This document shows positions 1 through 8,786 of a DNA stretch of 64,000 nt, one piece after another (position 1 is the stretch's first letter; each line of letters opens with the position of its first letter). Under the pieces are notes generated by a model that was not told where the DNA came from, made no database searches, and saw only the letters and a list, made by a program, of their open reading frames with translations. Position numbers and translations under genes: made by a program. The stretch covers positions 620,001 through 684,000 of the forward strand of contig CAWBGI010000002.1 in the NCBI GenBank assembly GCA_963788225.1, written 5' to 3'. This DNA is from Sulfotelmatobacter sp963788225 (GTDB lineage: Bacteria > Acidobacteriota > Terriglobia > Terriglobales > Acidobacteriaceae).

Positions 1-3000
1 GTGAACAGTTACGAGGGAGACACGCTGTTCAGTTACGAACTGTCTCTTCCGTCAACCTGGGTAACATCGGCCGCTCCGGGTTGCACGTTCCACACGCCGT
101 ATTGGACGGGATCGCCGAGCAGTTCGGGATTGCAATCGGCAATCGCCGATATAGAAGCCTGCCGCACGGCTACGGGAGCGGGGATTGCGCTGGATATTCC
201 TCCGGCGCTCTACACTTCCGCCAGCGGGATTACTATTCCGCAGACCAACAGCGCTGCGGCAACGGCCTTTCTGGTGCTGCGCTCTACGCAGGATGCCAAT
301 CTGCCCAACGGTCAGACGGTGTGCTCCCACGGGATTCAAGACAATCTGGCCACTTCGACTGACATTGGGCTCATCAATGCAGACTGCGCGGGCGATGCCT
401 TGGCCTACCAGTTGGGTAAGACAGTGACCTCGATTCCGACCGGCGCCTTCACGCTGGCGAATGGGCAGCCACAGAACACGGCCAACTACGACGACGCGCA
501 GTATATGTGGACGGTGGAGGCCTCAGGAACGAACCTCATACCGTTGACGTTTTGCAACGCTTCGGCCACGGCGACTGCGCCCACCTGTGCAAGCAATATC
601 GGCCCAGACCACTGGCTGATCGAAGACATGGAAGCTCGCATGAGCGCAGGAAATACCGGGGCGAACAACGTCATTCAGGTGGGATTTGAAAACGTGCTGA
701 CTGCTTCAACGCAGTTTCCGGCACACGTTCATTTTAGAAAAATCTGGGCGCACGGGGATTACGCAACCCTGAATGGCTCGAATAAAGTTTCTGCCGGGAT
801 ACAGATGCCCTGCGCATACTGCTCGATGGTGGACTCTCAGTTCAGCGAGATGCTGCGACCCGGCGCAGAGGGGCACGTTATTTTGTCGCAGGGACCGGGT
901 CCCTACAAAATCAACCACAATTGGATGGAAGGCCAATCCAGTTCGATATTTTCAGGCGGGTTTTCTGCGACCCCGCTCATCGCCGGCTTTGTACCATTTC
1001 AAGATGTTGAGATTCGGCGCAATCGGTTTACTTTCCCTTACGCCTGGCTGGGAGTGATGACGATACCTTCGGGAGATGTGTGGGCAGGGCAGTCTCTGGT
1101 GCGCAAGAACTGCCAGGAGTGGAAGGAAGGCGAGCGCATCTTGCGTGACGGGAACATCTGCGAGAACGTGGACAACTCCGGCGGGCAGAATGGCGGACTA
1201 ACTGACATCAACATTCGTCAAGTATCCGGCACTGGCGCCACGGGAACGAATTACCAGGCCACGATCAACGACGTAACTTACACGAACGAGATAGACCGTA
1301 ATGCCTGCGAGGGGATCATTGTCGCCGGCCGTTCGGCCAGTTCTCCTGGAAACGGCGGCGGCGTTTCCTATCCCATCAAGCGAATGCTGATCGGCAACGT
1401 TCTCGAATACAACATCAGCAAGCCTACGAATCCAGGATGCGGCGGCAATACGTTCGGGATGCAAGTGGCGTCTCCGGGACAAACCTGGAAAGGCACGATC
1501 ACGGAGAACTCTGCCGGCACCCAGGCAACATTCACGATTACCTGCTCGGTGGATGGCGGCGACTGCCCCGCGGGACCGCCATCGGTAGGGTTTCAGCAGA
1601 CGGACGCGACCGCAGGCGACCCGGTATTTGTGACGGGATGCACAGCCGTAACCGCTTTCAATATGCCTACCCACACGGCGGGAGGGGCAACCGTAGCTGC
1701 CGCCGTGGGGCCTTTAGCGGTGAGTGGCACCAACCCGCTGGGCCTATCGGTAACTTACCCCTGGACGGCCACGGCCAATGCCAGCGACACAAGCGGCAAC
1801 TGCGTGCTGGCGAACGTGGAAGGCAGCCCCCAGAATTTACAGATAGTTCACCACACCCTAATCACTGATGCGATTGAGTCCATTGGTGAGGGGCCGTCAA
1901 CGACACCGGGGCCGACCTATATGGTGAATCACTTGTTCACCAACAGCATATTTACAAATGGAGCTACGTCTGGCGGCGCGGGATGGGATAACACAGTCGT
2001 CGGTGAAGGAACTCCAACTGAGCAGTTCAATTACGATGTTTCCACGATGACCGCCAGTTACCTTGTGTGGCCGGGCAGGACAGCCTCGACGTACACAGAG
2101 TACGGCAACAATCCCAGTTATCCTGACTCGGCGGGTTGCAAGGGTTCGGGGTGCAATCCCCCTGTGACCATGTATTTTCCAGCAACGTCGTATTGCACGG
2201 GATCAACCCCCACGGCGGGCTGTGTGGGGTTTACCGGAGCCATGAGCGCGAGTTCGCTGCCACTAGCGCTGGCTGACTACCACGGCTATGCACTGATGGC
2301 CGGGAGCACATTCAAGGCTGGAGGTTCGGGGCAGGCTTCAGACGGGACGGACATGGGCGCGAACATTCCGGCGCTGGACGCGGCCCAGACGCAGAACGTT
2401 TATGTTTGCGCCACGGCCTGCGGTTCGCCCGGACCTTACCCGGATAGCTCGACGGGGCCGTTGGGTGCAGCGTTCTTTGGCTTCTCGGAGTCCAATACAA
2501 GTGGCGCGAGCTGGCCTACGGTGAGCTATGGAATGCAGCGGTTCTGGGACTCACCGCCGCTGCAGTGGCCCTATCTCAACACGGCGTCGGGGGTGTTCAA
2601 TTTCACGAGCCTGGATTCTGATTTAGCTCTGGCGTATTCCAACGGCGCGATGGAAGGAATGTACACACTTGCCCGCACTCCGCCGTGGGCGAGTTCAGAT
2701 CCCACGGACGCATCGTGTAATTACACGGGCAGCGGCGCCGGTCTGGGCGATGGGGAGTGCGACGCGCCCAACGATTTGAACAGCGATGGAAGCGGAGCGA
2801 ACGCGATCTGGAAGGCGTGGGTTACGGCGATTGCAACCCACGTCAATGATCCAACGTTTTTGCAGACGCACGCTCACATCAAATACTGGGAAATCTGGAA
2901 CGAACCCGACACGCAGCCGTTCTGGGCGGGCAGCATCGCGCAGTTGGCGCGGCTTACGGAAGATGCGAATTGCATTATCACGGGGCGGGGAGTGATCCAT

Positions 3001-3795
3001 CAGAGTGGGAATGGAACCGCGACTGCGTGCACCGCAACCGCGATTGATCCCACGGCGCAGATTGTGATGGCCTCGGCGCACGCCAAGGGAGTGGCGTTGA
3101 CCTACGGGCAGAACGAACTGTATTGCAACAACACCTCCGGGATACCGGCATACGAGTTGCCGTGTCCCAACCCGCCGAATGCGATTGCGGCGGCGGTGGA
3201 CATCATCAACTTCCATATGAAGCCGGGGAACGAAAGTGGGAACAATTGCCCGGCCCCGACTGCGTGCACGCCGGAAGCGGCGATGCAGTGGTACATCTCG
3301 AACATTCGCAGTATTCTTCAGCCCGCGGAGCTGGCGAAACCGCTGTGGGATGGAGAGGCGCAATACTCAAGCACCGGGTTCATCAACACTTACGCCGATG
3401 CGGATATGGCGGCTTCGTTTATGCCGCGATTTTATTTGTTGAACTGGTCGCTTGGGCTCGATGGCATGGCCTGGTACTACGCCAGTTCGCAGGCGGAGCC
3501 GGGGTCGGCGGAGACGTCGTATCAGCAGACTTACAACTGGCTGGTGAATGCGACTCTGATCACTCCGTGCGCAGCCAGGGGGACCGTGTGGTCGTGCACG
3601 ATTCTGAACGGGGGAACGCAATACCTGATTATGTGGGATACGGCGCAAAGTTGCTCGAGTGGTTCGTGCAGCACCGGGAACCAGACAGTGGCTACGCAAT
3701 GGACACAGTATCAGGACATGACGACGGCGAGTACTCCGATCGCGATTTCGGGGCATACGGTTCCGGTAGGGATCAAGGCGGTTGTCATTCATTAG
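1..3795 (+). CDS. Tailspike-like protein: beta-helix-type N-terminal part plus clan GH-A glycosidase domain (5' end probably outside the window)
   Basis: A 1264-residue open frame begins with GTG at base 1, so the true start probably lies upstream. The first ~640 residues are rich in Gly, Asn, Thr and Ser and look like right-handed beta-helix phage tailspikes and pectate-lyase-like proteins. The C-terminal ~440 residues look like a clan A glycoside hydrolase. The motif YWEIWNEPD at 962-970 has the Asn-Glu pair typical of the acid/base residue (E968), and WDGEAQ at 1116-1121 offers E1119 as nucleophile. The likely role is a virion-attached enzyme that binds and cuts a surface polysaccharide. 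It sits upstream of a lipoprotein, a glycosyltransferase and the terminase. A cellular secreted glycosidase is the alternative; the phage assignment rests on neighbours. Confidence 0.6.
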   Translation: MNSYEGDTLFSYELSLPSTWVTSAAPGCTFHTPYWTGSPSSSGLQSAIADIEACRTATGAGIALDIPPALYTSASGITIPQTNSAAATAFLVLRSTQDANLPNGQTVCSHGIQDNLATSTDIGLINADCAGDALAYQLGKTVTSIPTGAFTLANGQPQNTANYDDAQYMWTVEASGTNLIPLTFCNASATATAPTCASNIGPDHWLIEDMEARMSAGNTGANNVIQVGFENVLTASTQFPAHVHFRKIWAHGDYATLNGSNKVSAGIQMPCAYCSMVDSQFSEMLRPGAEGHVILSQGPGPYKINHNWMEGQSSSIFSGGFSATPLIAGFVPFQDVEIRRNRFTFPYAWLGVMTIPSGDVWAGQSLVRKNCQEWKEGERILRDGNICENVDNSGGQNGGLTDINIRQVSGTGATGTNYQATINDVTYTNEIDRNACEGIIVAGRSASSPGNGGGVSYPIKRMLIGNVLEYNISKPTNPGCGGNTFGMQVASPGQTWKGTITENSAGTQATFTITCSVDGGDCPAGPPSVGFQQTDATAGDPVFVTGCTAVTAFNMPTHTAGGATVAAAVGPLAVSGTNPLGLSVTYPWTATANASDTSGNCVLANVEGSPQNLQIVHHTLITDAIESIGEGPSTTPGPTYMVNHLFTNSIFTNGATSGGAGWDNTVVGEGTPTEQFNYDVSTMTASYLVWPGRTASTYTEYGNNPSYPDSAGCKGSGCNPPVTMYFPATSYCTGSTPTAGCVGFTGAMSASSLPLALADYHGYALMAGSTFKAGGSGQASDGTDMGANIPALDAAQTQNVYVCATACGSPGPYPDSSTGPLGAAFFGFSESNTSGASWPTVSYGMQRFWDSPPLQWPYLNTASGVFNFTSLDSDLALAYSNGAMEGMYTLARTPPWASSDPTDASCNYTGSGAGLGDGECDAPNDLNSDGSGANAIWKAWVTAIATHVNDPTFLQTHAHIKYWEIWNEPDTQPFWAGSIAQLARLTEDANCIITGRGVIHQSGNGTATACTATAIDPTAQIVMASAHAKGVALTYGQNELYCNNTSGIPAYELPCPNPPNAIAAAVDIINFHMKPGNESGNNCPAPTACTPEAAMQWYISNIRSILQPAELAKPLWDGEAQYSSTGFINTYADADMAASFMPRFYLLNWSLGLDGMAWYYASSQAEPGSAETSYQQTYNWLVNATLITPCAARGTVWSCTILNGGTQYLIMWDTAQSCSSGSCSTGNQTVATQWTQYQDMTTASTPIAISGHTVPVGIKAVVIH

Positions 3796-3850
3796 AGAGC
3801 GGGCGGGCGAGGACGCCCGCCCGACAGCCGCCGAGACGGCGGCGCTACAG
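3796..3850. repeat. Extragenic repeat, family A (two hairpins joined by GACAGCC)
   Basis: Directly after the tailspike stop lies a G+C-rich hairpin (GGGCG...CGCCC), then GACAGCC, a second hairpin (GCCGCC...GGCGGC) and GCTACA. The same order of parts with different arms recurs at 9679-9731, which marks it as a member of a dispersed structured repeat family. Confidence 0.6.
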
Positions 3851-3865
3851 ATTTTGGCTACTACA

Positions 3866-3890
3866 GGCACGGCGAGAGCCGTGCCTTTTC
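3866..3890 (+). terminator. Intrinsic terminator
   Basis: Perfect 8-bp arms GGCACGGC and GCCGTGCC enclose a GAGA loop and are followed by TTTTC. It lies 70 bp after the tailspike stop and before the lipoprotein gene. Confidence 0.75.
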
Positions 3891-3924
3891 ATTTGCGATC
3901 GAGAATCGACAAAGGAGACGAGTT

Positions 3925-4590
3925 ATGAAGAAGGCTGGAATGGGGAAGGCATTGGTGGCAGTGGTGTTGTGCGCGACGCTGATGTGGACTGCTTGCTCGA
4001 CGGCGTGGATTGGCGAGGCGGAGCAGATTGTGGCGGCGCTGATTCCGGGGTTGGCGAACCTGGTGACGCTGGTGGCGACTTTGCAGGGGAAGAGCGTTTC
4101 GGCTGCGGATCTGCAGACGATTCAGAACGCGGGGGCGCAGGCTGGGGCGGATTTGCAATTGATGCAGTCGTTGATTGCGCAGTATCAGAAGGCGGATGCG
4201 GCGGCGCAGCCGGGGCTGCTTAGTCAGATTCAGGTTGCGATTAGCGCGGTGCAATCGAATTTGAATGGATTGCTTCCAGCTTTGCATATTAAGGATGCGG
4301 CCACCCAGGCGAAGATTACGGCGGTGATTGGGATATTGCTTTCGGAAGTGGAGTCGGTGGCGGCGGTTGTGCCGCTGGCGAATGGGGGCGCTTCGCCGGA
4401 GATGATGGCGATGGCGGTGAAGCAGGTTCAGAAAAAGCCTCCGCTGACGGCTAGTGAGTTTGTGGCTTCGTACAACGCGACTATGACGGCTAAGACCGGC
4501 AATGCGGAATTGGATCGCGCGACGGCGGGGATGAGGATTCATCTGCATGGGAAGTTTGCTCGCTGGGCTAGCGCGGGAGTTTTGAAGTAA
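3925..4590 (+). CDS. Predicted lipoprotein of the phage region
   Basis: The 221-residue product has a basic N-terminus, a hydrophobic segment and a lipobox ending WTAC near residue 24, so it should be a lipid-anchored envelope protein. The rest is Ala/Gln-rich and mostly helical, with no enzyme motif. The start is backed by AAAGGAGACG just upstream. It lies between the tailspike and the glycosyltransferase on the same strand. Lipoproteins in phage regions often act in superinfection exclusion or as lysis spanins, but nothing in the sequence decides between these. I do not recognise the family. Confidence 0.7.
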   Translation: MKKAGMGKALVAVVLCATLMWTACSTAWIGEAEQIVAALIPGLANLVTLVATLQGKSVSAADLQTIQNAGAQAGADLQLMQSLIAQYQKADAAAQPGLLSQIQVAISAVQSNLNGLLPALHIKDAATQAKITAVIGILLSEVESVAAVVPLANGGASPEMMAMAVKQVQKKPPLTASEFVASYNATMTAKTGNAELDRATAGMRIHLHGKFARWASAGVLK

Positions 4591-4594
4591 GAGT

Positions 4595-4709
4595 GCGGAG
4601 CGCAAAGGAAGCGAGCCAAACGCGCGAGTATTCCGTCGCAAAGAACGCGACGCTTCGCGCGGCTCGCCCAGGTCCTTCGCCGGGCAAAAAGCGCCCGTCT
4701 CAGGATGAC
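4595..4709. repeat. Extragenic repeat, family C (ends CTCAGGATGACA)
   Basis: A G+C-rich segment with internal inverted repeats ends in CTCAGGATGACA. A close relative lies at 48320-48412, and shorter relatives with the same end lie at 11853-11911 and 13364-13422. The first ATG usable by the downstream glycosyltransferase frame (4705) is inside this repeat end. Confidence 0.65.
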
Positions 4710-4734
4710 AGTGAGTTTTACGGGGGATTATTTT

Positions 4735-5784
4735 GTGACTGACGAGTGGAAGCTGCAACATCACGTGTCTTGCGAATGCGCTGGTTTTATCGATCATCCT
4801 TCGCAGGCGCGGCCTGGGGTCCATGTTTTGCCCGAGCGGCTGCATGTCGTAACCATGCTGGAGAATCCGCTGCGCTGGCGGTCGCGCTACTGGAATTATT
4901 GGATGTTTGAGCGCGAGTGCGAGGCGGCAGGCGCGATTTTGTATACGGCGGAGATTGCGTTTGGGGAGCGGCACTTTGAAGTGACGCAGGCGGGCAATCC
5001 GCGGCATTTGCAATTGCGGACTGCGAGCGAGATATGGCACAAGGAGAATGCGCTGAACTTGCTGATTCAGCGGCTGCCGGCTGAGTCGAAGTATGTGGCG
5101 TGGATTGATGCGGACATCAAGTTCAATCGTCCGGATTGGGCGCAGGAGACGATGCAGCTTTTGCAGCATCATGACGTGCTGCAGTTATTCAGCCACGCGC
5201 AGGATGTGGGGCCGGACTATGAGCCGCTGAACACGACTCCGGGATTTCTTTACAAGTGGGTGACGGACCGGCCGAGTCCGCATGAAGCGGCGTTCCTGGC
5301 GCCGAAGCCGGCGTATGGGTATTACAGCGTGAATAGCGGGCAGTTCTGGCATCCGGGATTTGCGTGGGCGGCGAAGCGAAGTTCGCTGGAGAGCGTTGGC
5401 ATGTTGATGGATCACGCCATTCTTGGTTCGGGCGATTGGCACATGGCTTCGGCGCTGGTGGGGCAGGTGCACCGGTCTTTGTATTCGGGATATTCGCCGG
5501 CTTATATCCAGTTATGCCGGGAGTGGCAGGAGCGGGCCGAGAAGTATATCCGGCGGAATGTCGGTTATTTGCCGGGACTGGTGAATCATCTTTTTCATGG
5601 AGCTAAGCGGAATCGCGCTTATGACCAGCGCTGGAAATTTCTGGCGCAATCGGGTTACGACCCGCAGATCGATTTGAAGCGGGACTGGCAGGGGCTGCAC
5701 CAGCTTACGGATCGAAGTTTGATGCTGCGGGATGGAATCAGACAGTATGCGCGGATGCGGAATGAGGATTCGACGGAAGTGTGA
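4735..5784 (+). CDS. Glycosyltransferase-like protein, probable GT-A fold
   Basis: The product has about 349 residues. A short hydrophobic strand (LHVVTMLENP) leads into the fold, and WIDADIKF places a DxD-type motif at D125-D127, the usual metal and nucleotide-sugar site of GT-A enzymes. I chose GTG 4735 because GGGGGAT lies 8 bases upstream and the earlier ATG 4705 lies inside a dispersed repeat; ATG 4855 is also possible. It is placed between the phage lipoprotein and the terminase. It could modify host surface glycans after lysogenic conversion or glycosylate virion proteins. Donor and acceptor cannot be told from the sequence. Confidence 0.55.
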   Translation: MTDEWKLQHHVSCECAGFIDHPSQARPGVHVLPERLHVVTMLENPLRWRSRYWNYWMFERECEAAGAILYTAEIAFGERHFEVTQAGNPRHLQLRTASEIWHKENALNLLIQRLPAESKYVAWIDADIKFNRPDWAQETMQLLQHHDVLQLFSHAQDVGPDYEPLNTTPGFLYKWVTDRPSPHEAAFLAPKPAYGYYSVNSGQFWHPGFAWAAKRSSLESVGMLMDHAILGSGDWHMASALVGQVHRSLYSGYSPAYIQLCREWQERAEKYIRRNVGYLPGLVNHLFHGAKRNRAYDQRWKFLAQSGYDPQIDLKRDWQGLHQLTDRSLMLRDGIRQYARMRNEDSTEV

Positions 5785-5790
5785 AAGAAC

Positions 5791-5821
5791 AGCCGTCAGC
5801 CATCAGCCGTCAGCCGTCAGC
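5791..5821. repeat. Heptamer array (AGCCRTC x4 + AGC)
   Basis: Four tandem heptamers AGCCGTC/AGCCATC and three further bases make 31 bp, starting 7 bases after the glycosyltransferase stop. The same heptamer recurs at 8336, 10957 and 15720 and inverted at 8756. Confidence 0.85.
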
Positions 5822-5861
5822 TAAAACCAAAACCGCTCCGCTTCCGGCATTGAGGTGAATT

Positions 5862-7403
5862 TTGGAGATTGATCTTTACTTGTTGCAGCAGTTCGGATCG
5901 TTTCTGGATCAGCGGATGAATGATCAGCGGATTAAGGACGAAACGGTTCGGGACCACTTGATTGCCGGGTTGCTGAAGATTCGTCCCAAGAGGGGCGGGA
6001 GCAAGTGGCTGCGCTTGAACCGGGCGCAGCAGGAGTACTCGCGGAGTTGCAGCAAGCAGAACATTGTGCTGAAGGCGCGGCAGGTGGGGATCACGACGTA
6101 TATCGCGGCGCGATTCTTTTTGCAGACGATCACGCATCCCGGGACGTTGACGGTGCAGGTGGCGCACAGCCAGGAGTCGGCGGAGGCGATATTCAACATT
6201 GTGCAGCGCTTTTGGGAGAACCTGCCCAAGGCGATACTGAAGGGCGCGCTGGTAAAGTCGCGCTCGAATGTCCGGCAGATCGTTTTTCCCCGGCTCGACA
6301 GCGAGTATCGGGTGGAAACGGCTGACGACAACGCGGGGCGCGGGATGACCATTCACAATCTGCACTGTTCAGAGGTCTCCCGCTGGCCCCGCGGCGCGGA
6401 AACGTTGGCTTCGCTGAGAGCGGGGGTGGTGCCGGATGGGGAGATAGTGCTGGAATCCACGCCGAATGGGGCAACCGGAGTTTTTTATAACGAGTGGCAA
6501 AAGGCGAGCGAGACCGGATACACGCAGCATTTTTTCCCCTGGTGGTACGACGCGAGCTATCAAGTCGTCGCCAAGAAGGGGACGACACTGCCGCCGCTGG
6601 AATTGACGACGGAAGAGATGGAGTTGATGAAGCAGCACGAACTGAATGAAGCGCAAATTGCCTGGCGGCGCAAGCAGTGGAATGCGTTGCGCGGGCTGGC
6701 GGCTCAGGAATATGCAGAAGATTCCAGTTCGTGTTTTCTGGCTTCCGGGGAATGCGTGTTCGAGCTGGCAGCGATTGAAAAAGCGATTGGGATGGCGGGG
6801 AAGGAGACGGGATCGGAAGATAACCGACGGCTTTCGATCTGGTTTCCGCCGCAAAAAAACAGACGATACATTTTGGGAGTGGACACGGCGGGAGGAGGGT
6901 CGGAGGGGGATTATGCGTGCGCGCAGGTGATCGAGCGGGAGATGGGAGTGCAGTGCGCGGAATTGCACGGGCACTTTCCGCCTTACGAACTGGCGCGGCG
7001 CGTGGCGGACCTCGGGTTTCGATACGAACGCGCGCTGGTGGCGGTAGAGCGGAACAATCATGGGTTCGGAGTGCTGGCGTACCTGAATAGCCTGGAGTAC
7101 GGAAACATTTTTGAGAAAGATGGGCAGTTGGGGTGGTTGACTTCGGCGGCCAGCCGTCCGGTGATGATTGAGAATATGGCGGCCGTGATGGCATCGGAGC
7201 CGGAGTTGTTTCACAGCCTGCGGCTGCTGGAGGAGTGCCGGACGTTTGTGCGGCATGCGGATGGAAGTGCGGCTGCGGCGGACGGCACACATGATGATTG
7301 CGTTATGGCGATGGCGATTGCTCTGGCGGTGCGGCGGTTGGATGTGGGACGAGGGACTAAGAAGAGGACGCTGGAGATGGGGAGCCTGAAGATGGATGAA
7401 TGA
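5862..7403 (+). CDS. terL: Phage terminase large subunit
   Basis: The 513-residue product is the ATP-driven DNA packaging motor and headful nuclease. The N-terminal ATPase shows a Walker A-like ARQVGITT at 72-79, a Walker B-like segment ending S170-E171, and the coupling-type STPNG at 199-203. The C-terminal RNase H-like nuclease has D341 (GVDTAGGG), E396 (VAVERNNH) and D478-D479 (THDDC). The start is TTG, supported by GAGGTG a few bases upstream; no ATG is better placed. Length and domain order are normal. No small terminase subunit is recognisable nearby. It overlaps the next frame by ATGA. Confidence 0.93.
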   Translation: MEIDLYLLQQFGSFLDQRMNDQRIKDETVRDHLIAGLLKIRPKRGGSKWLRLNRAQQEYSRSCSKQNIVLKARQVGITTYIAARFFLQTITHPGTLTVQVAHSQESAEAIFNIVQRFWENLPKAILKGALVKSRSNVRQIVFPRLDSEYRVETADDNAGRGMTIHNLHCSEVSRWPRGAETLASLRAGVVPDGEIVLESTPNGATGVFYNEWQKASETGYTQHFFPWWYDASYQVVAKKGTTLPPLELTTEEMELMKQHELNEAQIAWRRKQWNALRGLAAQEYAEDSSSCFLASGECVFELAAIEKAIGMAGKETGSEDNRRLSIWFPPQKNRRYILGVDTAGGGSEGDYACAQVIEREMGVQCAELHGHFPPYELARRVADLGFRYERALVAVERNNHGFGVLAYLNSLEYGNIFEKDGQLGWLTSAASRPVMIENMAAVMASEPELFHSLRLLEECRTFVRHADGSAAAADGTHDDCVMAMAIALAVRRLDVGRGTKKRTLEMGSLKMDE

Positions 7404-8335
7404 GGGCGGGCGAGAAATGGTTCATTCGTCACATCAGAATTGGGGTGAGTTGGGGTAAGATGGCTGGCCTTGTGGTTGAAGGCTGGCGCCCTTTGTGGGA
7501 TGGGCGTCGAAAGCCGGCGGGCCGGCGCTACGCCTTGGTGGAAGCGGTCCAACACGTACGGCGGATGCGGGGCGGGGCGCAGGGGCATTTGATGCGCTGC
7601 TCCGATGGGCAGTTCTACGTGGTGAAGTTCCGGAACAATCCGCAGCATCTGCGGGTGCTGACGAACGAGATGCTGGCGACGCGATTGGCGGAGCGCGTGG
7701 GGTTGCCGGTGCCGGGGACGGAAGTGGTGGAAGTTGGCGACTGGCTGGTGGAGCATACTGCGGAGTTGAGTATTCAACTGGCGCACAACACAATCCGGTG
7801 CCAGGCGGGATTACAATTCGGATCGCGGTACGCGGTGAGTCCGCTGGAAGGGCAGGTGTTTGATTATCTTCCGGCAGAGATGTTCGGGCTGGTGCGAAAC
7901 CTGGAGACGTTCCCTGGGATGCTTGTCGTGGACAAGTGGACGGGGAACGCGAACGGGCGGCAGGCGGCGTTTTGGAGGAAGTTGCGCGAGAAGAAATACA
8001 CGGCGACATTTATCGATCAGGGATATTGCTTCAACGCGGGGGAGTGGACGTTTCCGGATTATCCGCTGCGCGGGGTGTATGCGCGGAATGAGGTGTATGA
8101 AGGAGTGCGGGGGTGGGAGTCGTTTGAGCCGTGGCTCTCGCGGATTGAAAAGATGGAAGAGGATGTGGTGTGGAGTTTGGCGGGAGAGATTCCTCCGGAG
8201 TGGTACGGCGGGGAGTGGGACGAGTTGGAGAAGCTGGTGCGGACTTTGATTGTGCGGCGAGGTCTGGTGCGGGAGCTGATTGAGGCATTTCGAGTTTCGC
8301 CGCGGATGCCGTTTCCGGAGTGGGTGAGGCACTAA
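7400..8335 (+). CDS. HipA-like protein kinase (HipA_2 type)
   Basis: The kinase-like core runs from about residue 44. Visible features are VVKFR (K76, ATP lysine), VVDKWTGNANGRQ (D178 and N183, catalytic loop) and FIDQG (D206, metal-binding loop). This matches HipA-related kinases without the N-terminal part of classical HipA. The frame opens at ATGA on the terminase stop, but residues ~38-43 are encoded by a copy of the family A repeat (7512-7531), so translation may start further in; the true start is unresolved. A DUF3037 gene lies 0.45 kb downstream, a pairing often seen for this kinase type. The protein target is unknown. Confidence 0.75.
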   Translation: MRAGEKWFIRHIRIGVSWGKMAGLVVEGWRPLWDGRRKPAGRRYALVEAVQHVRRMRGGAQGHLMRCSDGQFYVVKFRNNPQHLRVLTNEMLATRLAERVGLPVPGTEVVEVGDWLVEHTAELSIQLAHNTIRCQAGLQFGSRYAVSPLEGQVFDYLPAEMFGLVRNLETFPGMLVVDKWTGNANGRQAAFWRKLREKKYTATFIDQGYCFNAGEWTFPDYPLRGVYARNEVYEGVRGWESFEPWLSRIEKMEEDVVWSLAGEIPPEWYGGEWDELEKLVRTLIVRRGLVRELIEAFRVSPRMPFPEWVRH

Positions 8336-8365
8336 AGCCGTCAGCCATCAGCCATCAGCCGTCAG
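8336..8365. repeat. Heptamer array (AGCCRTC x4 + AG)
   Basis: It begins on the base after the kinase stop codon. It is inverted relative to the array at 8756-8786, so the two bracket the four-helix-bundle gene. Confidence 0.85.
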
Positions 8366-8393
8366 GAAAACCCGGTTGGCACGAGGAGGGTTT

Positions 8394-8759
8394 ATGCGAG
8401 ACTTTCGTGAACTGAAAGTTTGGGGCAAGGCGCACAGTCTCACCTTGGACGTCTACAAGGCCACTCGAACATTTCCGAGGGACGAACTTTATGGGCTGAC
8501 GAGCCAGACCCGGCGGGCTGCAGTTTCGATCGGTGCGAATATTGCGGAGGGGTGTGGAAAGCATAGCAGGCCGGACTTCGCCAGATATTTGCAGAACGCG
8601 CTTGGGTCGGCGAGCGAGTTGGAGTATCACGTGCTGTTGGCGCGCGATCTTGGTTATCTCGCAAGTGAGAATCATCAGGGGTTGACGGTTCGAGTGGGTG
8701 AAGTCAAGCGGATGCTGACTGGATTTATTCAACACCTTAACGAGGGTGCCGCGGCCTGA
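8394..8759 (+). CDS. Four helix bundle protein (S23 / 23S rRNA intervening-sequence protein family)
   Basis: The ~121-residue product opens with MRDFRELKVW and contains LTSQTRRAAVSIGANIAEGCGK, the signature of the S23 four-helix-bundle family. These small proteins form oligomers. The family was first found in rRNA intervening sequences and is now known mostly as stand-alone genes without a settled biochemical role. ATG 8394 has GAGGAGG 7 bases upstream, so I prefer it to 8376. The stop lies inside a heptamer array. Its position between a HipA-like kinase and DUF3037 is unusual. Confidence 0.85.
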   Translation: MRDFRELKVWGKAHSLTLDVYKATRTFPRDELYGLTSQTRRAAVSIGANIAEGCGKHSRPDFARYLQNALGSASELEYHVLLARDLGYLASENHQGLTVRVGEVKRMLTGFIQHLNEGAAA

Positions 8760-8786
8760 CGGCTGACGGCTGATGGCTGATGGCTG
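8756..8786. repeat. Heptamer array (CTGAYGG x4 + CTG)
   Basis: Four heptamers, the reverse complement of the AGCCRTC type, overlap both the stop of the four-helix-bundle gene (8757-8759) and the start of the DUF3037 gene (8780). Confidence 0.85.

Noticed and set aside
3123..4223. + strand frame of 366 codons overlapping the tailspike end and the lipoprotein
   Set aside because: Gly/Arg-rich frame running across two better-supported genes, a repeat and a terminator.
3889..5172. Long - strand frame (427 codons) opposite the lipoprotein and glycosyltransferase
   Set aside because: Arg/Leu/His/Gln-rich mirror of G+C-rich coding DNA. It includes the translated family C repeat and has no ribosome site or family features.
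6193..7292. - strand frames opposite the terminase
   Set aside because: The terminase motifs on the + strand are complete; the - strand products are Pro/Arg-rich shadows.
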